Below are positions 39,054-48,362 of a stretch of 49,683 nucleotides of DNA, piece by piece. Numbering within the stretch: position 1 is the first letter of the stretch; every line of letters begins with the position of its first letter. The notes beneath the pieces are model-generated. The model was not told where the DNA came from. It did no database searches and was given only the letters and a program-made list of their open reading frames with translations. A program made the translations under genes and the position numbers. Source of the DNA: Methanobacteriota archaeon (lineage in GTDB: Archaea > Halobacteriota > Methanosarcinia > Methanotrichales > Methanotrichaceae); NCBI GenBank assembly GCA_029553285.1, contig JAKPCO010000102.1:1-49683 (forward strand), written 5' to 3'.

Positions 39054-39809
39054 ATGTCCCTGCTGGAGGTCAGATCGGTATCAAAGGTCTTCGATGTCGA
39101 TGGAAAGACCATGGAAGTACTTCGAGACATAAGCATGTCCGTGGATGAGGGCGAGTTCGTATGCTTCATAGGCCCATCTGGATGCGGCAAGACAACGCTG
39201 CTCAGGATAATCGCAGGTCTCGAGTTCCCGTCGTCTGGAAGTGTGCTGCTCGATGGAGCCCCCATAAGAGGTCCTGGGCCTGAGAGGGGCATGGTCTTTC
39301 AGGAGTACTCGCTTTTTCCGTGGCGCACAGTTCTGGACAACGTCGCGTTCGGCCCCGAGATCCGGGGGGTTCCCAGGGAGGAACGCTACCGCCTCGCAAG
39401 AGAGTACCTGAAGATGGTCGGGCTGGAGCGGTTTGAGAGCAGGTACCCGCATGAGCTCTCTGGAGGCATGAAGCAGCGGGTCGCGATTGCGAGGGCTCTT
39501 GTCAACAATCCCAAGGCACTGCTCATGGACGAGCCGTTCGGAGCGCTGGACGCGCAGACCAGAAATGTGATGCAGTCAGAGCTCCTCAGGATCTGGGAGC
39601 AGGAGAGAAAGACTATCATATTCGTCACGCACAGTGTTGACGAGGCGATATACCTAGGAGACAGGATCATCGTCTTCTCTGCCAGGCCGGGCAGGGTGAA
39701 GGAGATCATAGGCATAGATCTGCCCAGGCCGAGGAAGAGGACCAGCCTTGAGGTCAACAGGATCAGGGACAAGATACTCCAGGATCTCAGAACCGAGATC
39801 AAGATCTGA
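39054..39809 (+). CDS. NitT/TauT/SsuB-type ABC transporter ATPase (orphan)
   Basis: 251 residues. Walker A GPSGCGKTTL (about 40-49), Q-loop FQEYSLFPWRT, signature HELSGGMKQRVAIARAL (about 136-152), Walker B LLMDEPFGALDAQT and the H-loop FVTHSVDEA. The closest group transports nitrate, sulfonates or taurine, or related anions. No permease or binding-protein gene is next to it, so its partners must be elsewhere. Start at ATG 39054 follows GGAGGAAGG. It is followed by egsA 11 bases on, giving one transcript. Confidence 0.9.
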   Translation: MSLLEVRSVSKVFDVDGKTMEVLRDISMSVDEGEFVCFIGPSGCGKTTLLRIIAGLEFPSSGSVLLDGAPIRGPGPERGMVFQEYSLFPWRTVLDNVAFGPEIRGVPREERYRLAREYLKMVGLERFESRYPHELSGGMKQRVAIARALVNNPKALLMDEPFGALDAQTRNVMQSELLRIWEQERKTIIFVTHSVDEAIYLGDRIIVFSARPGRVKEIIGIDLPRPRKRTSLEVNRIRDKILQDLRTEIKI

Positions 39810-39820
39810 ACTGCGAGTGG

Positions 39821-40885
39821 ATGCTGAGAATGAGAAGCAGAAGCGCGAGCTGGATGGAGCTGCCCAGAAGGGTCGTCGCAGGCGCTGGAGCTCTGGCGGA
39901 TATCGGAGATGTCTGTGTGGATCTCCGCCTCTCCGGCAGGGCGCTTGTCATAACAGGTCCACAGACCCGATCAGTGGCTGGAGACAATCTCGCAGCGCGT
40001 CTAACAGAGCGCGGCTTCGAGGCAGAGGTTGTGATCACAAGGGACTCCAGGCCGGCCGAGGTCGATCGGGTGAAGTCAGCCGCCCTGGACTTCAAGGCGG
40101 ATTTCCTGATAGGAGCGGGCGGCGGGAGATCTATAGACATAGCAAAGCTCGCCGCATTCCATCTCGACATACCGTATCTCAGTGTCCCAACTGCAGCATC
40201 TCACGACGGGATCGCCTCAGCGATGGCATCGCTCAACATGGACGGCGAGACGAAGTCCATTCCAACCCGCGCGCCTCTTGCGATCATAGCCGACACGGGG
40301 ATAATATCCAGAGCCCCTCCGAGGCTGATGTCAGCTGGATGTGGAGATATAATATCGAACTACACCGCGATCCTCGACTGGAAGCTCGCGAAGAGGCTCA
40401 GGTGTGAGGACTACAGCGAGTATGCGGCTGCACTCTCGAGCATGACCGCGAGCATGGTCGTCGATATGGCTCCGGGCATCAAGCCAGGACATGAGCCATC
40501 GGCGAAGATAGTGGTCCAGGCGCTGATATCCAGCGGTGTTGCGATGAGCATAGCTGGATCATCCAGACCTGCGAGCGGCTCGGAGCACATGTTTGCGCAT
40601 GCCCTGAACAGGATCGCTCCCGGACGGGGGCTCCACGGCGAGCTCTGCGGCATCGGGACGATCATAATGATGTATCTGCACGGCGGGGACTGGAGGATGA
40701 TCCGGGAGACGCTCCAGGTCCTCGGCGCGCCAACATCAGCACATGAGCTGAAGATACCGGAGGATGTGGTGGTCGAGGCCCTGACCCAGGCGCACACGAT
40801 CAGGCCCGAGAGGTACACGATACTCGGCAATGGGCTGACATCAGATGCAGCAAGGGCGGCTGCAGAGACAACGAAGGTGATATGA
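39821..40885 (+). CDS. egsA: Glycerol-1-phosphate dehydrogenase (NAD(P)+)
   Basis: 354 residues. Makes sn-glycerol-1-phosphate, which sets the stereochemistry of archaeal membrane lipids. Zn-dependent fold: GAGGGRSIDIAKLAAF (about 97), SVPTAASHDGIASAMAS with the nucleotide and metal-site residues (about 125), SAGCGDIISNYTAI (about 172) and histidines in SGSEHMFAHALNRI (about 247) and GLHGELCGIGT (about 268). ATG 39821 and 39830 are both possible. The connection to an ABC ATPase is probably only transcriptional. Confidence 0.95.
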   Translation: MLRMRSRSASWMELPRRVVAGAGALADIGDVCVDLRLSGRALVITGPQTRSVAGDNLAARLTERGFEAEVVITRDSRPAEVDRVKSAALDFKADFLIGAGGGRSIDIAKLAAFHLDIPYLSVPTAASHDGIASAMASLNMDGETKSIPTRAPLAIIADTGIISRAPPRLMSAGCGDIISNYTAILDWKLAKRLRCEDYSEYAAALSSMTASMVVDMAPGIKPGHEPSAKIVVQALISSGVAMSIAGSSRPASGSEHMFAHALNRIAPGRGLHGELCGIGTIIMMYLHGGDWRMIRETLQVLGAPTSAHELKIPEDVVVEALTQAHTIRPERYTILGNGLTSDAARAAAETTKVI

Positions 40886-40915
40886 TAATATGACTATTAC
40901 TCAGGAGGTTAAAAT

Positions 40916-41365
40916 ATGGCTGAGCCGACAACTCAGATCACCCTGATAGGAACAAAGCTCGCAACGATCGGCATGGAGTTCATATTCAACGGACCCACGC
41001 CGGAGTGCGAGAGCTGCAAGCTCAGAAACACATGCATGAACCTCGAGCCCGGAAGGAGGTACAGGATACTGGGAATAAAGGGGGAGCTGGTCCATGACTG
41101 CCCGCTGCATGAGGAGGGTGTGCGCGCTGTTGAGGTTACAGAGAGCCCCACGATCGCGGCCATGGATGCACGCAAATCGTTTGCCGGATCGAAGATAATC
41201 TACGAGCCGATCGATTGTGATGCGACCGATTGCAGGATGTACGACATATGCCACCCCGCCGGGCTCAAGAGGGGCGACAGATGCACGATAGTGGAGGTCG
41301 TTGGAGAGGCACCGGAGGAGTGCGCGAAGGGATACACGCTGAAGCTCGTCGAGCTGAGGCGCTGA
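40916..41365 (+). CDS. UPF0179 cysteine-rich protein
   Basis: 149 residues. Contains two cysteine clusters: [11 protein letters not shown] (about 32) with a later HDCPLH (about 61), and [20 protein letters not shown] (about 101). They suggest metal or Fe-S binding. The family is restricted to archaea, mainly methanogens, with unknown function. Start ATG follows CAGGAGGTTAAAAT. The 3' part overlaps cofG, so the two are coupled. Confidence 0.9.
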   Translation: MAEPTTQITLIGTKLATIGMEFIFNGPTPECESCKLRNTCMNLEPGRRYRILGIKGELVHDCPLHEEGVRAVEVTESPTIAAMDARKSFAGSKIIYEPIDCDATDCRMYDICHPAGLKRGDRCTIVEVVGEAPEECAKGYTLKLVELRR

Positions 41366-42321
41366 GGGCGACCTTCTCGAGAAATGTCTTCATACCGGTC
41401 ACTGACCTCTGCAGAAATGCCTGCGGGTACTGCTCTTTCAGGCGTGATCCGGATCGCGCCAGGGTGATATCAAGAAGTGAGGCTCTGAGGTTGATGGAGC
41501 GCGCGCAGAGCGCAGGCTGCTCAGAGGCACTCTTCACGATGGGAGACAGGCCCTGGGAGGTGCGCGGCAACCGGCTGGAACTCCTGGAGTATCTCATCGA
41601 ACTCTGCGAGCTCGCCCTGGAGAGGGGGCTTCTCCCCCATACCAACGCAGGCATCCTCACCCGCGAGGAGCTGGAGCTTCTGGCGCCCTACAACGCGTCC
41701 ATGGGCCTGATGCTTGAGAGCACAGCGCATCTTAAAATCCATGAGAGATCTCCGGGGAAGAGACCTGAGGTGCGTATCAGGACAATATCCGATGCAGGCG
41801 AGCTCAGGATACCATTCACCACCGGCATACTCGTGGGAATTGGCGAGAGTCCCGAGGACAGGATGAGATCGCTTGAGGCAATCGCAGAGCTCCACAGAAA
41901 ATACGGCCACATACAGGAGGTCATAATCCAGCCGCTGGATCCCAAGCCCGGGACTGAGTCAGAGGGCATGCAGCCTCCTGCCATGACTGAGATGGTGGAG
42001 CTCGTCTCGATTGCCAGGAGGATCCTCCCGCCGGAGATTTCCATTCAGGTGCCCCCAAACCTCGTGGATCCAGTTCCGCTGTTGAGAGCCGGTGCTGATG
42101 ATCTCGGTGGGATCAGCCCCGTGACTCCTGACTGGATCAATCCGGAGAGGAGATGGCCTGAGATTCATGAATTGAGAGGGGTCATGCTCGTGGAAAGGCT
42201 GCCGGTCTACCCGAGATACGTGAAGCTCGGATGGTACGGCAGCAGGACGAAAGATATCGTAAGGCAGCTCGCAGATGAGAGCGGGATGAGAAAGGCCGGA
42301 GCGGGTTTCATGTCCGCATGA
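41281..42321 (+). CDS. cofG: FO synthase subunit CofG (radical SAM)
   Basis: Up to 346 residues. With CofH it makes 7,8-didemethyl-8-hydroxy-5-deazariboflavin, the chromophore of coenzyme F420. The core starts [20 protein letters not shown]; the cluster motif is CRNACGYC. Other signs: [32 protein letters not shown] and [19 protein letters not shown]. Family members usually begin just before TFSRN. ATG 41281 (GAGGGG site, 85-bp overlap with UPF0179) would add about 30 atypical residues; CTG 41362, overlapping the UPF0179 stop, fits the family best. The start is unresolved. Confidence 0.92.
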   Translation: MHDSGGRWRGTGGVREGIHAEARRAEALRATFSRNVFIPVTDLCRNACGYCSFRRDPDRARVISRSEALRLMERAQSAGCSEALFTMGDRPWEVRGNRLELLEYLIELCELALERGLLPHTNAGILTREELELLAPYNASMGLMLESTAHLKIHERSPGKRPEVRIRTISDAGELRIPFTTGILVGIGESPEDRMRSLEAIAELHRKYGHIQEVIIQPLDPKPGTESEGMQPPAMTEMVELVSIARRILPPEISIQVPPNLVDPVPLLRAGADDLGGISPVTPDWINPERRWPEIHELRGVMLVERLPVYPRYVKLGWYGSRTKDIVRQLADESGMRKAGAGFMSA

Positions 42322-42350
42322 AGGCCTTCCCTGCAGAAAAGCACCCACGG

Positions 42351-42373
42351 GCCCGATGTATCACATATCGGGC
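42351..42373. terminator. Hairpin between convergent cofG and reductase genes
   Basis: GCCCGAT ... ATCGGGC arms of 7 bp with a 9-base loop, followed by GAAAAACCC; it lies about 30 bases after cofG. Likely a terminator or mRNA end-protecting hairpin. Confidence 0.4.
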
Positions 42374-42465
42374 GAAAAACCCGCCTGCACACAGTTCCAT
42401 TTTCATACAGAGCACTCCACAGGGCTGTGCACGGTCGCTTTCTCTCCTGAGTCTCAGGGAATCTC

Positions 42466-42954
42466 TCAGCGATCGCGCAAGCTCAGTGGGCCTTCTGGAG
42501 TTATGCGAATGACCGCCACTTCTCTCATCCTCTCCCTGAGCACGCCCTCCTCAACGGTCCACGGGTTGAAGCCGTGGATGAATCCACTCAGTCCGCCGTT
42601 CTTCAGTATCTGGCGCAGCGCTGCGAATCTCTCATCATCATCTGTGACCTCCTCCGCCTGCCCTCTGATCCTCCCATCGGGAAGCATGACCTCAAGCTGC
42701 GGCTCTGCCAGGAGGTTCAGATACCAGGCGCCCTGCGACCTCTCGCCACGGTAGCAGTAGACTCTCCCGTTCATGATGGCGTAACCCACAGGCGTGTACC
42801 GCGTCCTTCCCGTCCTCCTGCCCTTCAGGATGAGCACCATGACACGGCCTGTCACGGGATTTGAGACTACGCGCCCCAGGCCGATCCTGAAGGCCGGAAG
42901 AACGAAAAAGCTGTTCAGGAGCCGGAAGAACAGCCTGTATATCCACGCGCGCAT
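42466..42954 (-). CDS. F420/deazaflavin-type nitroreductase-family protein (DUF385)
   Basis: 162 residues. The FDOR/DUF385 fold is seen in VMVLILKGRRTGRTRYTPVG, YCYRGERSQGAWYLNLLAEP (the deazaflavin phosphate-binding area) and VMLPDGRIRGQAEEVTDDD. Members use F420 or related flavins to reduce varied substrates. A basic, hydrophobic N-terminal part suggests membrane association. It is convergent with cofG and 11 bases after the PIN-ATPase gene stop. Confidence 0.85.
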   Translation of the reverse strand: MRAWIYRLFFRLLNSFFVLPAFRIGLGRVVSNPVTGRVMVLILKGRRTGRTRYTPVGYAIMNGRVYCYRGERSQGAWYLNLLAEPQLEVMLPDGRIRGQAEEVTDDDERFAALRQILKNGGLSGFIHGFNPWTVEEGVLRERMREVAVIRITPEGPLSLRDR

Positions 42955-42965
42955 CTGTCCACAGG

Positions 42966-44774
42966 CTAACCCTCTATCAGCCTGACCTCGATCCTCTCCC
43001 CTCTCTTGAGCCTGTTCAGCATCAGTCGTGCGATCTCCGATGATTTTGCGATTCTTATGTCGCCACGCCTCCCGATCGTAGCCGTGAACACAGGCTCGCT
43101 CCCCACGAAGACCTCCGCGCTCGCTCCAGCGCCGGCACCCACCCAGAGTATGAGATGCCTGTCGCTCTCCTCCACCCTGGGGGTTATGACGTCCGGCTCC
43201 TCTCTACGTCCGCGTATGTCTATGTGCATTCCAAGCGCTCGCTCTATCTGCTCTATGTTCCGCCCCGCCTTTCCGATGACCCTGGGGATCTGGGACTCAG
43301 GAACCGTGACGACCATGCTGCTGTCTGAGATCATCTCGACCTCAAAAGGGCCTCTGACATGATGCGCGAGCTCCTTCTCGATCTCCTTGGAGGCGAGACG
43401 CCATACCGGCTTCTTTCCGGGCTTTGTTACAGGCATCACCACGATCTGGTCGCCATAGCTGTACATCTCGTACTCCACAGCCCCGGTCTCGAAGTCCCTC
43501 ACGACCACGACGGGTCTGGCTAGATCTGCCTCGACCATGCCGGTAGGCACCTTGACAACAAACTCCACATCGAGTAGCTTTGTGACCTCGCCGCGCTCTA
43601 TGAAGACCACGGTATCCACGACCTGGGGGATCATGCCCAGCTCCACCCTGCCGAGAAGCCTCTGGAGCGCATCTATCGGCTTGTTGGCATGGACCACCCC
43701 GATCATTCCAACTCCGGCGAGCCGCATGTCCGCGAAGACCACGAAGTCCTGGGTCTTTCTGACCTCGTCGTAGATCGTGTAATCAGGCCTGACCAGGAGG
43801 AGTATCTCCGACGAGGCCTCCATCGATCCCTCGAGCGGTCCGTACTGCGTCACCTCAGGAGGCACCTGGAGGTCCCTGGGCGACTCCATGGTCTTGACGA
43901 TGTAATTGCACTTCAGCAGGTACTCGGCTATGCCTGCTGCAAGCGTCGACTTGCCCGAGCCGGGAGGACCCGCAATCAGAATGCCCCTCTGGCCTTCGCT
44001 CAGCCTCGCCTTGAGCTCGTCTGCGTGTTTGTAAGAGTCGAGATCGACCTTTGCGACAGGCCTGACCGCTGTTATCTCAAGACCATCTGAAAAGGGTGGT
44101 CTGGTTATTGCGATGCGCATGGGCCCGAGCTGCACAACTGTGGCCCCGTTCTTCTCTATCTCTATGTACCCCTCGGGGTCGAGCTTTGCCCGCTCGATGA
44201 TCTCCCTGGCCATCTCGCGCAGGTCCTTCTCCCTGATGGGCTTGTCATCGAGCTTCACAAGCTTGAACGCGCCCACCGCGCCACGCTTGGCCATCGGGAT
44301 CGCGTCCTCCTTGAGGTGAACGGAAAGCGTGTCCTCTGTGAAGAACTTCTCTATGCTTAGCTTCTTTATCTCATCCCTCTCCGGTCTTATGTACTCCACA
44401 TCCAGTCCCATGGCCTGAGCTACCTTGTACTGAATTGTATCGCTTGTAAGAAACGATGCGCCCAGCTCCAGGGCGACATCCCTGATCATGGCATCGATCT
44501 CGCCGCCGCCAGCGAGCTTGATCTGATCCAGATCAGGCCTCACACCCACGTACTCAAGCTCTATCTTCCCGGCCTTTGCGAGCTCCGAGAGGCGCCTCAG
44601 CTCCTCGAGCCCCTTTATCCCGATCTCGCGCCCGTGGTTCGCCTGAGCCTCGAGCTCAGCGACAACCGCTTCCGGTATCACGATTCTCCTGCCGGCGAGC
44701 GCGCCGGACTTGACCCTGGCCGAGATCCTGCCGTCGATGACGACGCTTGTATCAGGTACCACACAGTCTTTCAT
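42966..44774 (-). CDS. PIN domain-ATPase-KH protein (PINA type)
   Basis: 602 residues. Archaeal hexameric ATPase that acts on DNA junctions (characterised relatives bind Holliday-junction proteins). N-terminal PIN nuclease-like domain: [14 protein letters not shown] (about 6-19), [12 protein letters not shown] and [20 protein letters not shown] with the acidic residues. The PilT-like ATPase core has Walker [15 protein letters not shown] (about 271), [20 protein letters not shown] (Walker B) and [12 protein letters not shown]. The C-terminal KH domain shows [18 protein letters not shown] (about 505). ATG 44774 chosen, since 44801 and 44786 lack a good ribosome site. Confidence 0.92.
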   Translation of the reverse strand: MKDCVVPDTSVVIDGRISARVKSGALAGRRIVIPEAVVAELEAQANHGREIGIKGLEELRRLSELAKAGKIELEYVGVRPDLDQIKLAGGGEIDAMIRDVALELGASFLTSDTIQYKVAQAMGLDVEYIRPERDEIKKLSIEKFFTEDTLSVHLKEDAIPMAKRGAVGAFKLVKLDDKPIREKDLREMAREIIERAKLDPEGYIEIEKNGATVVQLGPMRIAITRPPFSDGLEITAVRPVAKVDLDSYKHADELKARLSEGQRGILIAGPPGSGKSTLAAGIAEYLLKCNYIVKTMESPRDLQVPPEVTQYGPLEGSMEASSEILLLVRPDYTIYDEVRKTQDFVVFADMRLAGVGMIGVVHANKPIDALQRLLGRVELGMIPQVVDTVVFIERGEVTKLLDVEFVVKVPTGMVEADLARPVVVVRDFETGAVEYEMYSYGDQIVVMPVTKPGKKPVWRLASKEIEKELAHHVRGPFEVEMISDSSMVVTVPESQIPRVIGKAGRNIEQIERALGMHIDIRGRREEPDVITPRVEESDRHLILWVGAGAGASAEVFVGSEPVFTATIGRRGDIRIAKSSEIARLMLNRLKRGERIEVRLIEG

Positions 44775-44878
44775 CGTCCGAAACATCCTTCTTTTTATCA
44801 ATCAGATTCTTTTCCACTTTTATATCGGTGAAATTCAAATATAATATTTTCTGCACAGGACGTGTCCGAATAAGGATT

Positions 44879-45001
44879 CGCTCTTATCCATATGATAACT
44901 TGCCCATAGAAGCACTGCTCCTGCCATGCATTCTGGGTGAATGAATAAGTGCGTTCAGCAACCACACTGAAGACCTCCAAGTTGCCAAACACATAAGAGC
45001 G
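44879..45001 (-). mobile_element. R1 element with perfect 8-bp duplication
   Basis: 123 bp, reverse orientation, ends CGCTCTTAT and ATAAGAGCG. TAAGGATT flanks it at 44871-44878 and 45002-45009. It is nearly identical to the reverse of the copy at 10059, so it is recent. Confidence 0.9.
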
Positions 45002-45068
45002 TAAGGATTAAGCGTCTCCGACTTCCAAAAGCAGTGGGCTCCGAATTTCTGGCTGTTATTTTATTCGG

Positions 45069-45193
45069 CGCTCTTATGGTGTTTAGCAACTTGGAGGTTG
45101 CGCAATGTGGTTGCTCAAAGCACCCGTTCACGCTCGAGGGAGCGCATGCATGACTGGTGCCTATTCAGGCGAGTCATGAGATGGATAAGAGCG
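45069..45193 (+). mobile_element. R1 element with near-perfect 8-bp duplication
   Basis: 125 bp with the same ends. Flanks TTATTCGG (45061-45068) and TTATTCAG (45194-45201) differ at one base. More diverged in the middle than the copy at 44879. Confidence 0.85.
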
Positions 45194-45201
45194 TTATTCA
45201 G

Positions 45202-45498
45202 ATGGCTCCTCTGCACATATGCGGCACGAAAATGCGGCGCATGGAGAGTGCAGTCGCCCTTGCATCTCAGCGTGGGCTTGAATGTGCATGGCAGCAGGAA
45301 CCGATCTGAGGAATATCACATGAAGCATGAAGATCTGGATGATGCAGTTACATTACCACGCATATGCTGTCCCCTCGCCACAGCTCCAGTCCTGTTATAG
45401 ACCTTGCTGGATGATGCAATTACCAGGCATATACTCTCCCGGCAGATCGTCCTATGCTTGAGCAGATAGCAACCTTTATCTCCCCATAACCCCTGGCT
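45202..45498. other. Gap of about 300 bp before the secreted-protein gene
   Basis: Contains a short direct repeat (CTGGATGATGCAATTACCAGGCATAT near 45408 and the related CTGGATGATGCAGTTACATTAC near 45335, quoted here only in part) and the predicted TATA element CCTTTATCT (45473-45481) of the gene at 45499. No gene seen. Confidence 0.45.
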
Positions 45499-46041
45499 AT
45501 GACCATGATATCCAGATCCGTAACGGTCATCTCAATTCTGTTAATTGCATCGGGGCTGGTGCATGCTGTGAGTGTGCCCACCGAGAATCTCCCCGCGGGA
45601 TTCAGGCTGCTGGGCGTGATCGATGCGAACACCACAGGAGTGAACATATCCGAGGAGATAAGCGACTTTTACGGCGCGAGGGACATCGGCAGTGTGAGTG
45701 ATGTATCCATCGGTAAATACATCTGGGGAGAGATGGGCGTGGACTACGATGCCAAGATAACGATACTCTCTCTGAAGGACGACGCATATGCAAGGGCAGC
45801 ATACGAGAACTACAGGAGCAGGGAGGAGTTCAAGTACCCGCCCATTGAAGGGGTCGACAGGTTCGCAAATACCACCATAAATGGTCATGACGCCCTCGAG
45901 ATAAGAGACAGGGTAATGGATCTCCGGGGCACATCGATAAGGTTCCTGTACCTCTGGACCAACAGCAGCAGCGTCGTGCTCGTTGAGGGCAACGGCTCGC
46001 GGGAGAGCAGCATGGCGCTTGCAGCCGCAACCGGCATGTGA
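45499..46041 (+). CDS. Secreted protein of unknown function (180 aa)
   Basis: 180 residues. Signal peptide SRSVTVISILLIASGLVHA then VSVPTENLPAGFRLLGVIDA. Contains ISDFYGARDIGSVSDVSIGK and EFKYPPIEGVDRFANTTING; the pattern NGHDALEIRDRVMDLRG then FLYLWTNSSSVVLVEGNGS suggests a two-layer alpha-beta fold like other small methanogen secreted proteins. Several NxS/T sites are present. No family is recognised. Leader very short (TATA at about 45477). Confidence 0.65.
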   Translation: MTMISRSVTVISILLIASGLVHAVSVPTENLPAGFRLLGVIDANTTGVNISEEISDFYGARDIGSVSDVSIGKYIWGEMGVDYDAKITILSLKDDAYARAAYENYRSREEFKYPPIEGVDRFANTTINGHDALEIRDRVMDLRGTSIRFLYLWTNSSSVVLVEGNGSRESSMALAAATGM

Positions 46042-46140
46042 GCTGCTGGCAGAACTGCAAAACATTTCTTTTTGTAAAAGCTGAGATGGCGTTGAGATAC
46101 CGTGCCTCATGTGCGCGGAAAGTACAGAGGGTGATGGAGC

Positions 46141-46782
46141 ATGGATATAAAGTGGTTCGGGCATTCCTGCTTTCAGATAACAGATTCCATAGGAAGGACC
46201 GTTGTGACCGACCCTCCTGATGAGAGCGTCGGCTACACGCTCCCGCCGATCAGAGCGGATGTCGTTCTAGTGAGCCACGATCATTTCGATCACAACAACG
46301 TGGAGGCGGTGCTGGGATCGCCGATCGTGATAAAGCATCCTGGAATTTATAAAGCAGCTGGCATCGAGGTAAAGGGCGTTGCTACATACCATGACGATGC
46401 AGGAGGTAAATTGCGGGGCACGAACACTGTGTTCTGCTTCACCATGGATGACGTCAGGGTGTGCCACCTGGGCGACCTGGGGCATGTGCTCAATGACAGC
46501 GACGCGAGGGCGATAGGCGATGTGGACATTCTTCTCATCCCTGTCGGCGGGACATTCACGATAGACGCGCGCGGTGCTCTGACTGTAATAGACAAGCTCA
46601 GGCCGAAGCTCGTTATTCCCATGCACTACAGGACGCCGGCTCTGGCGTTCGATCTCGACCCTGTGGACAAGTTCCTGAAGGCAGCGAGAGGGAGGAAGGT
46701 TCTCGGGCCTGAGAAGCTTCTTCACGTATCCAGAGAGGATCTTTATCAGGAGAGGATAGCGCTCCTGGAGTACGTCTCGTAG
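46141..46782 (+). CDS. UPF0173 metallo-beta-lactamase-fold hydrolase
   Basis: 213 residues. Metal site: VSHDHFDHNN (HxHxDH, about 46), HLGDLGHVL (about 108) and the late IPMHYRT (about 163). The first strand begins DIKWFGHSCFQI, typical of UPF0173. No cell signal. Substrate unknown; close relatives show weak esterase or phosphodiesterase activity. Start follows GGGTGATGGAGC. Confidence 0.9.
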   Translation: MDIKWFGHSCFQITDSIGRTVVTDPPDESVGYTLPPIRADVVLVSHDHFDHNNVEAVLGSPIVIKHPGIYKAAGIEVKGVATYHDDAGGKLRGTNTVFCFTMDDVRVCHLGDLGHVLNDSDARAIGDVDILLIPVGGTFTIDARGALTVIDKLRPKLVIPMHYRTPALAFDLDPVDKFLKAARGRKVLGPEKLLHVSREDLYQERIALLEYVS

Positions 46783-46807
46783 GCCAGGGTTGTTGGGGCT
46801 CGGCCTC

Positions 46808-46930
46808 TTTACGGCCTTTGCTTTATAGGAACGCAGGCAGAAGACCCCTCCCATTCAGGATAGGTTTCGACTGTTTCAACTTCGTCGAAACGCAGGAAGC
46901 CCTGCCCCTTCAGGGGGGAGGAGGTCACGC
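46808..46930 (+). mobile_element. IS200/IS605 (TnpB) C-terminal remnant and right-end-like hairpin
   Basis: A frame reading GTQAEDPSHSG then TAG (46828-46863) looks like the C-terminal tail of a TnpB protein. It is followed by TTTCGAC palindromes and then CGCAGGAAGCCCTGCCCCTT, a hairpin arm, GGGGGGAGGAGGTCACG. The same parts occur in the same order in reverse at 1321-1472. The rest of tnpB is lost. In intact elements this stretch forms the end of the guide (omega) RNA, so it may be a relic of one. Confidence 0.55.
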
Positions 46931-46992
46931 GCTTTGGCCGGAGCACCCTGTGTTTACCGGATTCCAGGCGATGCAGGCAGATCGGCGAGGGA

Positions 46993-47901
46993 TCACTCGA
47001 ACTCTATCGTGCCTGGCGGTTTCGGGGTGATATCGTACACCACCCTGGATACCCCGGGTATCTCGCCTGTTATCCTTGAGGATATCCGCCTCAATGCATC
47101 CCAGGGGAGCTCGAGGACATCAGCCGTCATGGCATCTCTCGAGGTCACAGCCCTCACTGCGACAACCCAGCCGTAAACCCTGTTATCGCCCTTGACGCCT
47201 GTGGCCTTTCCGATAACAGCTGCGAACGCCTGCCATGGCTTGAATGAAGAGATCTCCTCCTCAACTATCGCGTTTGCGGTTCGCACGACCTCCAGCTTCT
47301 CCTTTGTTATCTCGCCAACGATTCTGACCGCGAGACCTGGCCCCGGATACGGCATCCTCTCGCTTATCTCCATCGGCAAGCCGAGCGCCCTTGCGACCTC
47401 CCTGACCTCGTCTTTATAGAGATCGCGCATCGGCTCTATTATCCCCTTGAACTCGATGTGCAGCGGCAGCCCGCCGACGTTGTGATGCGACTTTATCCCG
47501 CCCTCGGACTCGATCCTGTCAGGATAGATCGTGCCCTGGATCAGATACTCAGCCCCGACCTCGGATGCGACCTCCTCGAAAACCCTGATGAATGTCTCAC
47601 CTATGATCTTCCTCTTCTGCTCCGGATCTGTCACTCCCCTCAACGCGTTCAGGAATCTCTCTGATGCATCCACTTTTATGAGATTGAGATGGCTGAAGAG
47701 CTCCACGATCCGCTCCGACTCGAAGCGCCTCATGAGACCGCTGTCGACGTAGACCGGTATCAGATTCTCCCCGAGAGCCCTGTGCGCAAGAACAGCACAG
47801 ACGGAGCTGTCGACACCTCCTGAGAGGGCTATTATCGCCTTGCCCTTCACCTCACGCCGTATCTCATCTATTGCGTTGTCGATAAAACGCTGGACATCCA
47901 T
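46993..47901 (-). CDS. guaAB: GMP synthase subunit B (PP-ATPase)
   Basis: 302 residues. Adenylates XMP and adds ammonia supplied by a separate glutaminase subunit (guaAA, not in this window). Motifs: [16 protein letters not shown] (PP-loop, about 25), [20 protein letters not shown] (about 125), [20 protein letters not shown] (about 170-190) and the C-terminal dimer part ending in [10 protein letters not shown]. Start ATG 47901 agrees with family N termini; GTG 47922 is possible. Confidence 0.95.
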   Translation of the reverse strand: MDVQRFIDNAIDEIRREVKGKAIIALSGGVDSSVCAVLAHRALGENLIPVYVDSGLMRRFESERIVELFSHLNLIKVDASERFLNALRGVTDPEQKRKIIGETFIRVFEEVASEVGAEYLIQGTIYPDRIESEGGIKSHHNVGGLPLHIEFKGIIEPMRDLYKDEVREVARALGLPMEISERMPYPGPGLAVRIVGEITKEKLEVVRTANAIVEEEISSFKPWQAFAAVIGKATGVKGDNRVYGWVVAVRAVTSRDAMTADVLELPWDALRRISSRITGEIPGVSRVVYDITPKPPGTIEFE

Positions 47902-48053
47902 ACTAAGGGCAGGATATCTCACCGGATAATAGGCTTGTGGTGGTTCAGGGTGTTTGCAGGCCGGAGAATCGCATTATTTGATCGAATGACCGGCTGTCTC
48001 TAAGTCTGGCTCGAACAGCTGAATGGCCATGGATCGGCGATCGCCAATGATCG

Positions 48054-48270
48054 TCAAGTGCTGCTGGCAGTGCAGACAGGGGCACACGATCGCTTCATCC
48101 CGATCGCCTTCCTCGCTGCAACCACGGGATCGCCGTAGAAGACGGGGTCGACCCGCTCGACGATATCTGCGGATACCTCCAGGAAGTGCCTCTTGTTCTC
48201 GATCGGTATCAGCGCGCACCTGGCGCCGTTGTCCATTCCCAGCTGAAGGGGCTCAGCAAGTGAGCGGACG
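48054..48270 (-). pseudogene. C-terminal fragment of a Lon-like/BrxL-type ATPase-protease gene
   Basis: On the minus strand a frame reads KAVRSLAEPLQLGMDNGARC, then IPIENKRHFLEVSADIVERV and VDPVFYGDPVVAARKAIGMK. This matches what I know of the C terminus of the COG4930 (BrxL, BREX-associated Lon-like) proteins. An in-frame stop lies just upstream (about 48285), and the body of about 600 residues is absent. Thus a remnant, perhaps of a lost phage-defence locus. Family assignment is from memory. Confidence 0.55.
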
Positions 48271-48328
48271 GCCTTGATCCGTGAATTCTGTATATTTTAT
48301 ATCACCGTTTCCGATAACTACATGGCAT

Positions 48329-48338
48329 AACTTTTATC
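48329..48338 (+). promoter_or_regulatory. Probable TATA box of the MscS gene
   Basis: AACTTTTATC lies about 29 bases before the ATG at 48363. Confidence 0.45.
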
Positions 48339-48362
48339 TCATGCTTCTCGCATCTGGAAGCG

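Larger units (their letters stand above)
44861..45206. mobile_element. R2-type host element split by two R1 insertions
   Basis: Starts at GGACGTGTCCGAATAAGGATT with the R2 left end and continues after R1 copies as AAGCGTCTCCGACTTCC ... GTTATTTTATTCGG. Each R1 shows 8-bp duplications: TAAGGATT on both sides of the first and TTATTCGG/TTATTCAG around the second. The right end of R2 after the second R1 is decayed. Confidence 0.75.
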
